Assembly (NCBI GenBank): GCA_963556695.1
Contig: CAUWAG010000018.1
Span: forward strand, 3,224,001 to 3,288,000
Direction: 5' to 3'
Length of the DNA: 64,000 bases
Source of the DNA: Anthostomella pinea
Lineage: Eukaryota; Ascomycota; Sordariomycetes; Xylariales; Xylariaceae
Part shown: positions 23,221-33,037 of the stretch, piece after piece
Layout: each line of letters begins with the position of its first letter
How positions within the stretch are numbered: the stretch's first letter is position 1
The notes under the pieces: generated by a model
What the model saw: only the letters and a program-made list of their open reading frames with translations
Told to the model about the DNA's origin: nothing
Databases searched by the model: none
Position numbers and translations under genes: made by a program

Positions 23221-25755
23221 ATGGGCCTACTTATACTCGATGCTGGCTCCAGCTGGCCGTTGATTACTGTTCTGTGGTTGTCAGGCCTGGCCTGCATCGT
23301 CGCGTGGTGTGACGGCCTGCACGGACCTTCCCACATGACAAGCTGATACTTCCCAATAGGGGAAGGATCTGACCAGAGGATCCCCTTAAAGGGGCAACCT
23401 CCCGCTGTACCTATCTCTCTCTCTCTTCCTTTCCTCTCTAGTCTTGATATTCTCGTCAATAGAGTAATAGCTGCTTGCTGCAGGCCCTGTCCCAGCTCCT
23501 CAGTACGCTCGCCGTGACACGTGGCGTCGTTACGCATCGCCGATCAGTGACGTGCCCGGGCCGTTCCTCGCTTCCTTCACGCGGCTATGGCACGTCAAGC
23601 ACATATTCGCCGGGGACCAGAACACGCAGCTGGTCAAGTTACACGACAAGCACGGTGCGTGGTACCAGCCGTCCCTTGCATGATCGCGCTGACCCGTTGC
23701 AGGCCACTTCATGCGCATGGCCCACGATGAAATCAGTGTGAGCCATTCGGATGCCGTCAAGAAGCTGCTTCTTGCTCCCATTCCAAAGGTGGGTCAAATT
23801 TGAACTGCATTTGGTACGCTAGACCTGGACAGATGAGAGACACTTCAAGGGCTACTGGTACAAGGGCCTCGCTACTCCTGACTACCGCTTCATAGCCCCT
23901 ATGACCGTCACGGACCCCAAGGCCAAGGTCGAGCTGTCTAAACACCTTTCCACGGGATATACTATGTGTAAGTCTCTCCAATGCCCACGAGGTCCATACC
24001 AGTGCTTCCAGCTGCAGTCCAGAGCATCGTGACACCCAACCACATTCGCTAGCCACTGCTAAGCCCCCTCCCAGCCAGCGTGCTCCAGTCAGAAGAAGCC
24101 GTCGACCGCACCGTCTCGCAGCTGCTGGACTGGATGGACAAGTACGCGGCCAGCGGCGCGCCCATGCCGCTCGACCAATTCTTCACGTACACGACGTTCG
24201 ACGTCGTGGGCGAGGTGGTCTTCTCGCGGCCCTTCGGCTTCCTCCGGCAGGGCGTCGACATCGAGGACGCCATCGCGCATTCGGTCAAGCTGCACTGCCT
24301 CGGCTCCGCCGCGGCCTTCTGGTCGTCCTGGAAGACGCTGCTGCTCAGCAACCCGTTGACCACGTGGCTGGGCGTGCTGCCCATAGGCCACGTCTTCAAC
24401 ACAGCCCAAAAAGCCGTTTACGCCCGCCGCGCGGATCCGGACGCGCGTTTTGATATCGTAGCACACTGGTTCAAGACGCTGGAGACGCACCCTGGGAGGC
24501 TGACGCTGCGCAATATCTACGCGCAGGCTACTAATACCGTCGCGGCGGGCGCGGATACCCGTTAGTTGCGGGTTGCAGGTTAGTCTTCGAAGGACTCCAG
24601 AACTCGGTTTATTTCGCTTTTGCCCCTTTTCCTTCTTCATCTCGGAGTCTGGGTTGGGGTTTGTCACTCATGCCCCGAGGGACGCTCAGGGGCTACTTCC
24701 ATCTCCTCCTCTCTTTTCTCCTTACCTCTCCCCACCCCCGACATCCTTACCCCTAATACCTCAGACAGCCCAAACGCCCACTAACCCTTCCCCCAGGCCT
24801 TCGTATACCACATCCTACGCGCGCACCCAGCAGCATGGACGCGGATCCGCGCCGAGATCACAGATGCGCAGCAGCACTCCGGTCGGTGCCGGGGCAGGGT
24901 GGTATCGTACGCCGACGCGCAGCAGCTGCCGTTCCTGCAGGCCTGCATCAAGGAGGCGCTGCGGATATTCGCGCCCGTGTCGCTGAGCCTGCCGCGCACG
25001 GCCCCCGAGGGCGGCGTCGCGATCGGGGGGCGCCACTTCCCGGAAGGCACGCTGCTGTCGGTGCATCCGTGGGTTGTGCATTTGTCGACGGAGCTGGTGA
25101 GTTGAAATTTTTGAATTTTTCCCTTTTCTTCTTCTCCGAATCGAGACAAGATAAGGTGCGGCCGGTTGCGCTTTTGAGGTGCTTCTGGTCGAAATTCCTC
25201 CCCTTTCCGACTGACTGACTGGTGGCTTGGTGTTTTCTCACGACTTCTTTCTACGTCGTGTGCTTAAAGTTCTGTATGGCTAACGCCGACAATCAATGAT
25301 TCGCAGTGGGGACCAGACGCGCGAGAGTTCCGCCCGGAGCGCTGGATGGAAGAGGACGCCGTGGAGCTGGAGAAGAAGTGCTTCATCCCGGTAAGCCAGT
25401 CCAGCCTGACCAACGACTCTTCCTTCCTTTACCCTTCCCCCTTAACCCTCAACCCTCAACCCTTAAGGAGCCCCTTAGCCCCTTAGCCCCTTAACCCCTC
25501 CAACCTCTTTCGTCTTTTCGGAAACAAGACGAGCTGACCGGCCCTCCGCACCAGTTCGGAGCAGGCTACAACTCCTGCCCCGGCCACAACCTGGCCAAGA
25601 TCGAGCTGTCCAAGATCGCGGCGACCATCGTGCGCGACTACGACGTCCGCCAGGTCGACCCGGCCCAGGAGTGGCAGTGGAAGGCGACGCTTTCGGTGGT
25701 GCCGCACTCATGGCCCGTCTATGTTCAGCGGAGGGGGGTGAGCGAGAAGTCTTAG
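23221..25755 (+). pseudogene. Cytochrome P450 (pisatin-demethylase-like), broken by a solo LTR and a frameshift
   Basis: Coding blocks are 23221-23307, 23525-23654, 23703-23788, 23850-23967, 24075-24578, 24797-25096, 25307-25390 and 25555-25755. They total 1510 nt, so with one extra base discounted they equal 502 codons plus stop, a normal microsomal P450 length. The membrane anchor (MGLLILDAGSSWPLITVLW) is followed by the 212-bp LTR and its 5-bp duplication, then SPISDVPGPFLASF. Core motifs survive: AAGADT of helix I, KEALR (ExxR), FRPERW and the heme loop FGAGYNSCPG. Two lesions are visible. The 217-bp insertion shifts the frame after residue 29, and an extra C at 24558-24560, just after AAGADT, creates an immediate stop; with the extra C skipped the frame runs on as VSCGLQ. 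Introns are otherwise normal GT-AG. The substrate is unknown. Confidence 0.88.
23308..23519 (-). mobile_element. Solo LTR, copy B (212 bp), inserted in the P450 coding region
   Basis: Runs from TGTGACGG to CCGTGACA with a perfect 5-bp target duplication CGTGG at 23303-23307 and 23520-23524. It is the inverted counterpart of 17917-18128 at about 95% identity by eye. The exact duplication shows the empty site would read GTC GCG TGG CGT CGT, joining the P450 membrane anchor to its catalytic part in frame. No internal retroelement genes remain. Confidence 0.92.
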
Positions 25756-26345
25756 GGTTGGATGCTGTGATGGTTCTAGAAGACTATCCCGCGTAGGCAG
25801 AGCGCTGTCACGATTTCATGTCTGAATAGTCTTTTTTCCGACCAGAGAAGTCAGAGGGTACTCTATAACACGATCGTTTTGATGTGAGCTACTAATGTAA
25901 AACTTGCACGAAGTCTGTCGAAGAGTGAGCATTGTTGAACCGGGTCAGCTAGTAGACATTCTGAGTATGGGAGACATCAAGTCACCGCTTGACGATTGAG
26001 GCATTGAACTTTGAGATATCTGGAGACATGGTACGTATCATAGTATGCCATTCACCCAAGACCAGTGACAAGAAGTTTTGAATCGAATGATTGATGGGTA
26101 GAAGTACTGCCGTAGCTGGTAGTACCCCTTGAATTCGCCCCTGATGCCAGCTCCAACGCCGTACTGAAGCGCAATCCAACGCCGCAATGTCTGCCAATTT
26201 CATTTGCTCGAAGCTCGAAAGTATAACAGACCAGAAAATCAGAATATCATGCTTGCCGTAACATGCATACGTCACCTCTTCTGACAGGCTGCATCTTATA
26301 CCCAACCCATCTCCAGTCTTGTGGCATGGGAAACTGTCACATCCT
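25756..26345. other. Convergent 3' flanks
   Basis: This lies between the P450 pseudogene (+) and the cytochrome b561 gene (-), so both 3' UTRs lie here. No gene or repeat is seen. Confidence 0.45.
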
Positions 26346-27159
26346 CTACAAGCCAAGCTTCTGCTTCTTGATCCGCGGGTAGATGCCGACAACCAGCAGC
26401 ACCATGATGATGATCATGGCCCAGAGCTTCAGCCCCAACACATTTTTGTTGAAGTCGGTCTCGACAGCACTTGTGATGGTGGCCATCATCAACAAGAAGA
26501 GGACATAGCCATTCATGCGGTGGTACTTCCAGATCTTCTTCGCGTTTTCCTCGCTCCCGTACAGCTTGGGGGTAGCCCACATAGTAAAGCCGACGCCGTA
26601 CTGCACGATAATCCATATCGAGGTGATGACTCCGAGGTAGCCGTGCACCGAGTGGAAGTGCGGGCCGTTGCTCTTGAACTTGTTGACCTCGATGACGACG
26701 ACACCGACGATGAATGACGCGAGGGCCAGCAGGTTGAGTCCGGCGTGTATTCTCTGTCCGACCTTCTTCTGCGACCCCGTGTGCGTCGGCTGTAGAACGA
26801 GGACGGACTGGACGAGGACGAGGAAGCCGAACGACTGCGCGAGCGGGTGCACCGAGAACAGGATCAGCTTATTCATGAAGACGGCGGCCCACACGGAGGC
26901 GAAGAGGAGGAGGGTCGAGGCCTCGGCGATGATGCCCGTGCCTGATGATTGTATGAGCTTTGCCATGGCTGTGACGGCGATGTACAAGAACAGAAGGAAT
27001 GCGGGTCACGGTACCGATAATGAGGTTTTTGGCGATGGACGCCTGGCTTCCTTGTGAAGCATCTCCTGGCCGACCCAGCAGTGGCTCATCGGGACCGGGT
27101 AGCCCGTCCGTGTCCGGGTCAATCGGCGTATGTTGGGGGATTCCTGTCGCGGAAGCCAT
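26346..27159 (-). CDS. Cytochrome b561-domain membrane protein
   Basis: Two exons, 27159-27015 and 26941-26346, encode 246 aa; the 73-nt intron (27014-26942) joins KNLIIG to TGIIAEAS in phase 1. A hydrophilic head carries EPLLGRPGD. Six hydrophobic segments follow, the usual b561 layout. Four conserved His are in place to bind two hemes: SVHPLAQ, RIHAGLN, FHSVHGYLG and KYHRMNG. The family passes electrons across a membrane, often from ascorbate or to ferric iron; the donor and acceptor here are unknown. The C-terminus ends in a basic KKQKLGL, resembling a retention signal. Read through without splicing, the region would look frameshifted; the intron removes the problem. It is divergently arranged with the allantoicase gene. 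Confidence 0.88.
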
Positions 27160-27660
27160 CGTGACAAGAAGGAATCAGTGCCTCGTGTTCTACTGTAGAT
27201 TGACGGAGAAGGTTGGAGGTCGAGAGTGTGCTGCTCGTCGCTCGTACGAAAATCTGGCTGAGAATACAGCAGATCAGATGGCAGATGCCGTGTCGAAGTC
27301 GGGCTTCTCGAAGATGTAGGTTTGGAGGAATTGCCCACTCAAGTAGCTCACCATCGTCGACGGATATGAGGAGTGTTTCTGCAGGGGAGCTTGGGCCTAT
27401 CAGATCGCCGCGATTCTTAAGCGCCCCGCCACCGTACATACGGTGCGGGGGCGGGGGGCTTATCTCCAAATTCGTAAGGATCAGAAGGCATCATGGATGA
27501 GCCGCCCGCATGGTGCCGTCGTGCGACTTCCAATGGGTAAGACATTGTATATTTACAACATGTCGCTTCCGCACCCAAGCTGTGAGTGTGTGGCTGTGTA
27601 AGTAGGTAGGTAGCTACCTTCCATTCAAGATGGATAATGTTCGCGTCAAGATAGCAGTCA

Positions 27661-27666
27661 CGATAA
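27661..27666 (+). promoter_or_regulatory. GATA-type site (CGATAA) upstream of allantoicase
   Basis: Matches HGATAR, the AreA/NIT2 nitrogen-regulator consensus, about 280 nt before the ATG. Purine-degrading genes are classical targets of this regulator. A six-base match alone is weak evidence. Confidence 0.25.
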
Positions 27667-27835
27667 TGAATATATTGGCGATCGGATGGACTGGCCAACC
27701 AGGAGAGCCACGCAAAGAATAAGGGCAACAATAGTGATCGGGCATTGGCGCATTCCGACCGATCAGTGTCAATAGACCCCACCACCGATGTCGAAGCTCA
27801 TTCAAAAGAGCTACACTTTTGCCTAACTCAGTAAT

Positions 27836-27843
27836 TATAAAAG
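27836..27843 (+). promoter_or_regulatory. TATA box of allantoicase
   Basis: TATAAAAG, a strong TATA match, lies about 100 nt before the ATG at 27941. Confidence 0.5.
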
Positions 27844-27856
27844 ATGCTGCGAGGAA

Positions 27857-27862
27857 TTATCT
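27857..27862 (-). promoter_or_regulatory. GATA-type site (AGATAA on the minus strand) upstream of allantoicase
   Basis: TTATCT on the plus strand is AGATAA on the other, an HGATAR match 80 nt before the ATG. With the site at 27661 it makes a pair, as often needed for AreA/NIT2 control. Confidence 0.3.
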
Positions 27863-27940
27863 ACTAGACTCGAGTATCATTGCCTTATTACTCTTGAGAC
27901 TGGGATAATCAAGCACTGCTGCGGAACAACAGCCGATATC

Positions 27941-29070
27941 ATGGCTGAGGATTATGGATACAAGCTGGAGCCCGTCCTGGCCACTCGGGTTGCCTCGGAG
28001 GACATTGACAAGACCTTCAGATCTGGCTGCATCGGTAAGCTGACACCCTGCTCTGGGTGCTCGAGGCTGCATTGGGCTAACCTACTTCAACCACAGATCT
28101 CATCTCTGGCACACTGGGTGGGAAAGTCCTAGCATTCTCCGACGAGTGGTTTGCCGATGCCGCCAACCTGCTGACGCCCACGCCTCCTATTCGCCAGCCT
28201 GGCAAGATGGTCTACACAGGCGCGTGGTACGACGGCTGGGAGACTCGGAGGCACAACCAGGAGCCCTTTGACTGGGTTGTCATCCGCCTGGGTGTCGCAT
28301 CTGGCACTGTCGAGGGGATCGAGGTCGACACGGCTTTCTTCTCGGGTAACCATGCTCCTGCCATCTCCGTCGAAGGCTGCTTCAGCTCTGACGACGACGA
28401 GGTTCTCTCGTGGAAAGGGCAGAAGGGCGGATGGGAGCCCATCCTGAGCATCCAGGAGTGCGGTCCTTCGCAGAGGTTCGGGTGGAAGCTGGATAGCCCT
28501 ACCTCCAAGCAGTACACGCATGTGCGGCTGAACATGTACCCTGATGGGGGCATTGCGCGATTCCGGCTGTTTGGACATGCTGTGCCGGTCTTCCCACAGG
28601 ACACAGAAGCCATATTCGACTTGGCAGCCGCTCAGAACGGTGCTGTCGCCATATCTTGCAGTGACCAACACTTTGGCACCAACCACAACCTGATCTTGCC
28701 AGGCCGTGGCAAGGACATGGGAGACGGATGGGAAACGGCGCGATCTAGGACCAAGGGACATGTTGACTGGGCCATCATCCGCCTGGGTGCTCCGGCGCTG
28801 ATCCAGAGCTTCGTGGTTGATACGGCATACTTCAGAGGCAACTTTCCTCAGAAGGCGAAGCTCGACGCCATCGAGTGGAAAGGAGAGGGAGAGCCAGGTG
28901 CAGATGTCCAAGGGTGGACTGAGGTTCTGGAAGCAAGCAAGTGTGGACCTGATCAAGAGCACACTTTTGGCTGCTTGGTAAAGGACAAGCCGTTCACTCA
29001 TGTGAAACTCACCATCATACCCGATGGAGGCGTCAAGCGGCTTCGTGTGCTCGGCAAGAGATCTGTGTAA
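27941..29070 (+). CDS. Allantoicase
   Basis: Two exons, 27941-28034 and 28097-29070, encode 355 aa, the usual fungal length. The 62-nt intron (phase 1) joins FRSGCI to DLISGTLGG. The enzyme hydrolyses allantoate to ureidoglycolate and urea in purine degradation, in the cytosol or peroxisome. The protein shows the family's two repeated domains. The first has YDGWETRRH, DWVVIRLG, VDTAFFSGN and YTHVRLNMYPDGGIARFRLFG; the second repeats it with GDGWETARSR, DWAIIRLG, VDTAYFRGN and FTHVKLTIIPDGGVKRLRVLG. Key His and Arg residues in these motifs are kept. A TATA box and two GATA sites upstream fit nitrogen-catabolite control. The long antisense frame over this gene is a composition shadow. Confidence 0.95.
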
Positions 29071-29618
29071 GACGCAAACAAAGGGAGCTAGCAGAGTCAG
29101 ACCGACGTTGTGCACTGGAGATGTAGCGGAATGTGCAGAACCAAATCGAGATCCATTACACCATTAGCTTCGAGAAGATGTGAATTGTGCAAAAGGAAGA
29201 TTATCGTTGAAATGAGAGTCCCTCAAGCCATATCAGCCGTGCATGTCCATGAGTGTTTGATGTCGAATTGAGATTCAGGGGTAGTTACAATGTACTTGTT
29301 CAAGGAATCAGCAGCACATTTGGCTGGGGGCGCTTGGGCCAATAGACAGGCTTATAGCCCACTAATAGCGGGATCAGCCTGCCTTTTTGACCGATGCGAC
29401 CGACCGGTGCTTGATGTCTGTTTTATGACGAACATCCAAGTTGGAACCCGATACACAAGACCCACTGGCTTCAACAGACCACGACAGAAGCCGATTCCCC
29501 CCTGCACACTGCCATATTGCTCTGGTCAAGCATGGTGAAGTGTCATCTCAAAGCGACAAGCCCTTGAGCGAAACCACCAATGCCGCCTCCTCCTCTTCCT
29601 CCTCCTCCCGTCTGAACA
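29071..29618. other. Intergenic region between allantoicase and the ankyrin/DIL gene
   Basis: About 550 bp. The right end is CT-rich (CCTCCTCCTCTTCC), typical of fungal leaders. No gene is seen. Confidence 0.45.
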
Positions 29619-32226
29619 ATGGATATCGGGGACTCTGACGGTGGGGGTTTTGGAGGGGAGCAGTCGAACAGGCCTCGCACTCTCCCAGCCGACCTCCCTA
29701 AATCGCTTGACGACCGCCGCGCGATGCCTACAGAGCTGATGCCAGAGACCGAGATGTACGATGGCTGGCAAGGTTTGTGCTCCTAAACGACCTTGTGGCT
29801 AGCCTCGATGCTAATCGCCATGTCTTCTGCCCAGGCCAGTCGCAGTTCCTGACCACTCCAATACTCGCAAAGCCTCTCCAGTTTAGCAACCTTACTCTCG
29901 ACGACCCTAGTTACGAACAAGACCTGACCAAAGGCATCCACGATAACGATGCGCGACTTATGGAGATGCTTCAGGCACAGGCGCAACACCGCGGGGGCCA
30001 AACCTTCGAGGATGAAGATGCCATCGCGTCGGACGAGAAGCTTTCAGATGAAGAAAAGAAGATGACGCTACAAAAGGCCCTGAACATGTCCGCAAGCAAT
30101 GGTGATTTAGAGCACATGAAGAAGATACTCACCGGAAAGGCCAAACCATTTGTCAATGTCAACGCGCAAGATGAAGATGGAACGACCCCGTTGGTCTATG
30201 CCAGCTGCTTTGTTAGTAGTGGCACCTAACCTTGCAAGGTCCACCATATGCTGATTCCGTGTAAACAGGGTCACGAACCCGTAGTACAAGCTCTCGTAGA
30301 TGCTGGTGCCGATGTGGATAAGCAGGACCGGAATCATTGGAGTGCCTTGATGTGGGCGATGACGAACCGACACAAGGGCATTGCGAAGATACTGTTGGAC
30401 AACGGGGCCTCCCCTGAGGCCAAGACCTCCTCCGGCCGGACCGCCTTCGATTTTGTGCCTCCCGATAGCGAGATGTCTTTCTACTTGCATGACAACGGCT
30501 ACAATATCGGAAACGCCGGCGTAACCGACGATTTCTATAACCCCGGATTCTCCCAGGATAGGTTCGAAGAAGAGATGGCCGAGAATGAGATCCGTCGACG
30601 AATGATGATGGACAGCGCAAGAGACCTCGAGGTTGATCTGGGAAATATGGGAATCGATGACCAACCCGAGGCGAGTATCTCGCCCTGAACTAAATTGGTC
30701 TTCTGTCTTGCTGACTGTTACAGCCTGTGGATGACTTTGAGGAGGAACAGCAGGAGTTCGACTGGAACCGATGCCTGCATGACCAGATGTTTGTCTTCCA
30801 GGAGAGTGAGCTGGACCGGATACTCGATATCATTATCACCAATATGCGGCCCCAGCGATCACCGTCCCAGAAACCAGTACCGGCGAATATGATATTTCTT
30901 AGCGCACGATACGCGCACTATCATGCAAACCACGAGCTGTTGGCGCAATTACTTGTCACCGCCCAGGACAAGATCAACGATGTCGTGGAGGAACATCAGT
31001 GGGACATGACCATCCTGGCCTTCTGGATGTCGAATGCAACATTGTTACTACATTACCTTAAAAAGGACTCGGGCCTTGTTGAGGCCACGACTGAGTTCCA
31101 GGCGCAGCTCGCCGAGCTGGTCAACGAAATATTTATACTCATTGTCAGAGACGCGGAGAGGCGTCTAGACAAAGTGTTAGACTCAGCAATGCTTGACCAC
31201 GAAACAATTCCAGGTCTCGAAGACGTCACCTTCCAGCACGAGTGGAAGCTCTTCAAACGTAAGAAGGAGGTCAAGACCGAGCCCCTCGAGAAGCGATTTC
31301 GGCCACCGTCGCCAAAGCAGCGCGCGAAACCCGCACCGCGAAACGTGACATCGCTTCTTTCATCGACGCTTTTCGTACTTGACCTTTATGACATCCACTC
31401 CGTCATTACATCCCAGATTGTCTCGCAACTACTCTATTGGTTAGGTGCGGAGCTCTTCAACCGAGTAATGAACAACCGGAAATACCTGGCGAGGACCAAG
31501 GCAATGCAGATCCGCATGAACGTGTCCGTCTTGGAGGATTGGGCTAGGGCCAACAACCGGAAGCCTGAACATTACGAGCACGGCGAGACCGATGCATCGG
31601 GTGAGACGACGGTAGAAGCTGCTCGGAGGCATCTCGCGCCAACTGTTCAGCTCCTTCAATGGCTGCAGTGTTTCTCGTCGCTAGACCCCGATGACCTAGA
31701 AGCCCTGGTGGGCACTCTCCAGCAACTTAAACGCCTAAGCCCCCAGCAACTCATATACTCTGCTAAGAACTATCGACCGGAAGTTGGGGAGAAGGGCCTG
31801 CCCAAGAGCGCTCTGAAGTATCTCGACGCAATTCAGAAGGAGGCAGCGCTAAGAAGAGATCGTAGGAGGACAGTCTCACCGATGCCGCCAAGCAGCGCAC
31901 CATCAACACCAGTGAAGATCTCTTCCAACGGCATTGATACGGAAAATACCCACAGTGTGCAAGGCACGCCGAATCCAGAGCAGGATGATGATGACGACAT
32001 CCCTGACGGGATCAATCTAGACCCCTCGATCATGCTGCCATTCACGCTTCCCACGGTCACGGACATGCGGGTATCATACGGCGCTGGCTTTGGAGGGCTC
32101 AATCGAGAACGTGAGAGAAAGTATATTCCAACGGTTCCCCCTGAGTTTCTCGAAAAGCTAGAAGTGAGTGGCAACTCGAGCCGGCCTATGTTTGGCGAAA
32201 AGGATTGGGAGAACGAGGAGGTATGA
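29619..32226 (+). CDS. Ankyrin-repeat and DIL (dilute) domain protein
   Basis: Four exons, 29619-29772, 29835-30211, 30269-30670 and 30724-32226, encode 811 aa with consistent phases. Ankyrin repeats span about residues 115-235 (DGTTPLVYASCF then GHEPVVQALVDAGADV; HWSALMWAMTNRHKGIAKIL). The DIL domain covers about 370-650: MTILAFWMSNATLLLHYL, HSVITSQIVSQLLYWLGAELFNRVM, then VQLLQWLQCFSSLDPDDLEALV. DIL domains form the cargo-binding tail of class V myosins, but here there is no motor, as in other fungal ankyrin/DIL proteins, so a role as a trafficking or polarity adaptor is inferred. An acidic, disordered C-terminus follows. The third intron (30671-30723) starts with GC rather than GT (GAG|GCGAGT); no GT donor keeps the frame. 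Confidence 0.92.
30671..30723 (+). other. GC-AG intron in the ankyrin/DIL gene
   Basis: This 53-nt intron has donor GCGAGT and acceptor TTACAG. It joins DDQPE to PVDDFEEEQ in phase 0. The only nearby GT, four bases in, would lead to a stop. Confidence 0.7.
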
Positions 32227-33037
32227 GGGCCCAATCAGGCCGAAGCCGATGCGGTGGTCGATGAGTCCTGGCCATGTGCGGCCAGGCCAAGCGGGCCTAC
32301 GTTGCTTCTCACCTATCAACGACATGCTGAAGCTATCAGGGACCGAGTTGCTGGTGCCAGCAGGAGGTTTATCGACATGCTCATTTCATGCACGCTGCAA
32401 GGGACGACCCCATGGTGCAGGAAGCTTGGGCTCAATTGCATAGCGTCTGCGGAAAGGGGCGTTGGGATGAATCAGATCAGGCCAGCCACCACCTGGTGAG
32501 GTTGGGCGCTACTAGTGGCTCTTACCGACAGAATGGCAGGCTTGCTGCCCGGGGAGGGTGTGAGGTGAAGCCTTAGAGCTTCGAATTACGATAAATAAGT
32601 AGTAATACCTGCCTATTTCCGCTCTTGGGCCTTCGACAAGAATCTCCGAGAGACCCCTTCCCATGCTTCTTGGCATTTAGGGGACTGATGACACGAAATC
32701 ATGCCTTCGTACGCAAACCAAGAGTGACATACACACACCCTTGACCGTTGCTGGTTTAGGCGACCCTCATCAGGCGCAGCACAGAGCTTGGGGTTGAACC
32801 TGAAGTCACGTGGTGGATGGCCCATCATCCCGGTGGTTGGTGGGTTGGTGGGTTGGTTGGATGTTGGTTGGTTGGTTGCAACATCTCCCTGCATCCATTC
32901 CGTACGACTTCTTGCTAGGTATCTATTTGAAGCCAGACTTCCGCCGCCCCGCGTCCCCCGTCCCCCTATATGGCCGATTAACGACGCCATTTCCACGTCG
33001 CAATTCTGTTCCAGCCATACATACATGTACAGTGAAC
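32227..33037. other. Intergenic region with a GGTTGG-rich tract
   Basis: About 810 bp without a supported gene. 32834-32879 is a run of GGTTGG/GGTTGGTGGG units, a simple repeat. The 3' UTR of the ankyrin/DIL gene and the promoter of the hydrolase gene lie here. Confidence 0.5.
32834..32879 (+). repeat. GGTTGG-type simple repeat
   Basis: About 46 bp of alternating GGTTGG, GGTGGG and TGGTTG units in the promoter-proximal region of the hydrolase gene. It is a G/T-rich microsatellite-like tract with no coding role. Confidence 0.7.

Larger units (their letters stand above)
27160..27940. other. Divergent promoter region of cytochrome b561 and allantoicase
   Basis: About 780 bp with no gene. It contains a TATAAAAG box for allantoicase and two HGATAR matches (listed separately). 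Confidence 0.5.

Noticed and set aside
23789..23849. A 34-nt intron in the P450
   Set aside because: The acceptor at 23822 gives an implausibly short intron and eight extra residues. The acceptor at 23849 makes a 61-nt intron and joins PIPK to GYWYKGL, matching the family.
26942..27014. Apparent frameshift in the first membrane segment of the cytochrome b561 gene
   Set aside because: An intermediate frame reads AFLLFLYIAVTAMAK and suggested an extra base in a CCC run. A 73-nt GT-AG intron joins KNLIIG to TGIIAEAS in phase and fits the family, so the gene is intact.
28129..29115. 328-codon open frame antisense to allantoicase
   Set aside because: It mirrors a real gene with strong codon bias and has no recognised domain.
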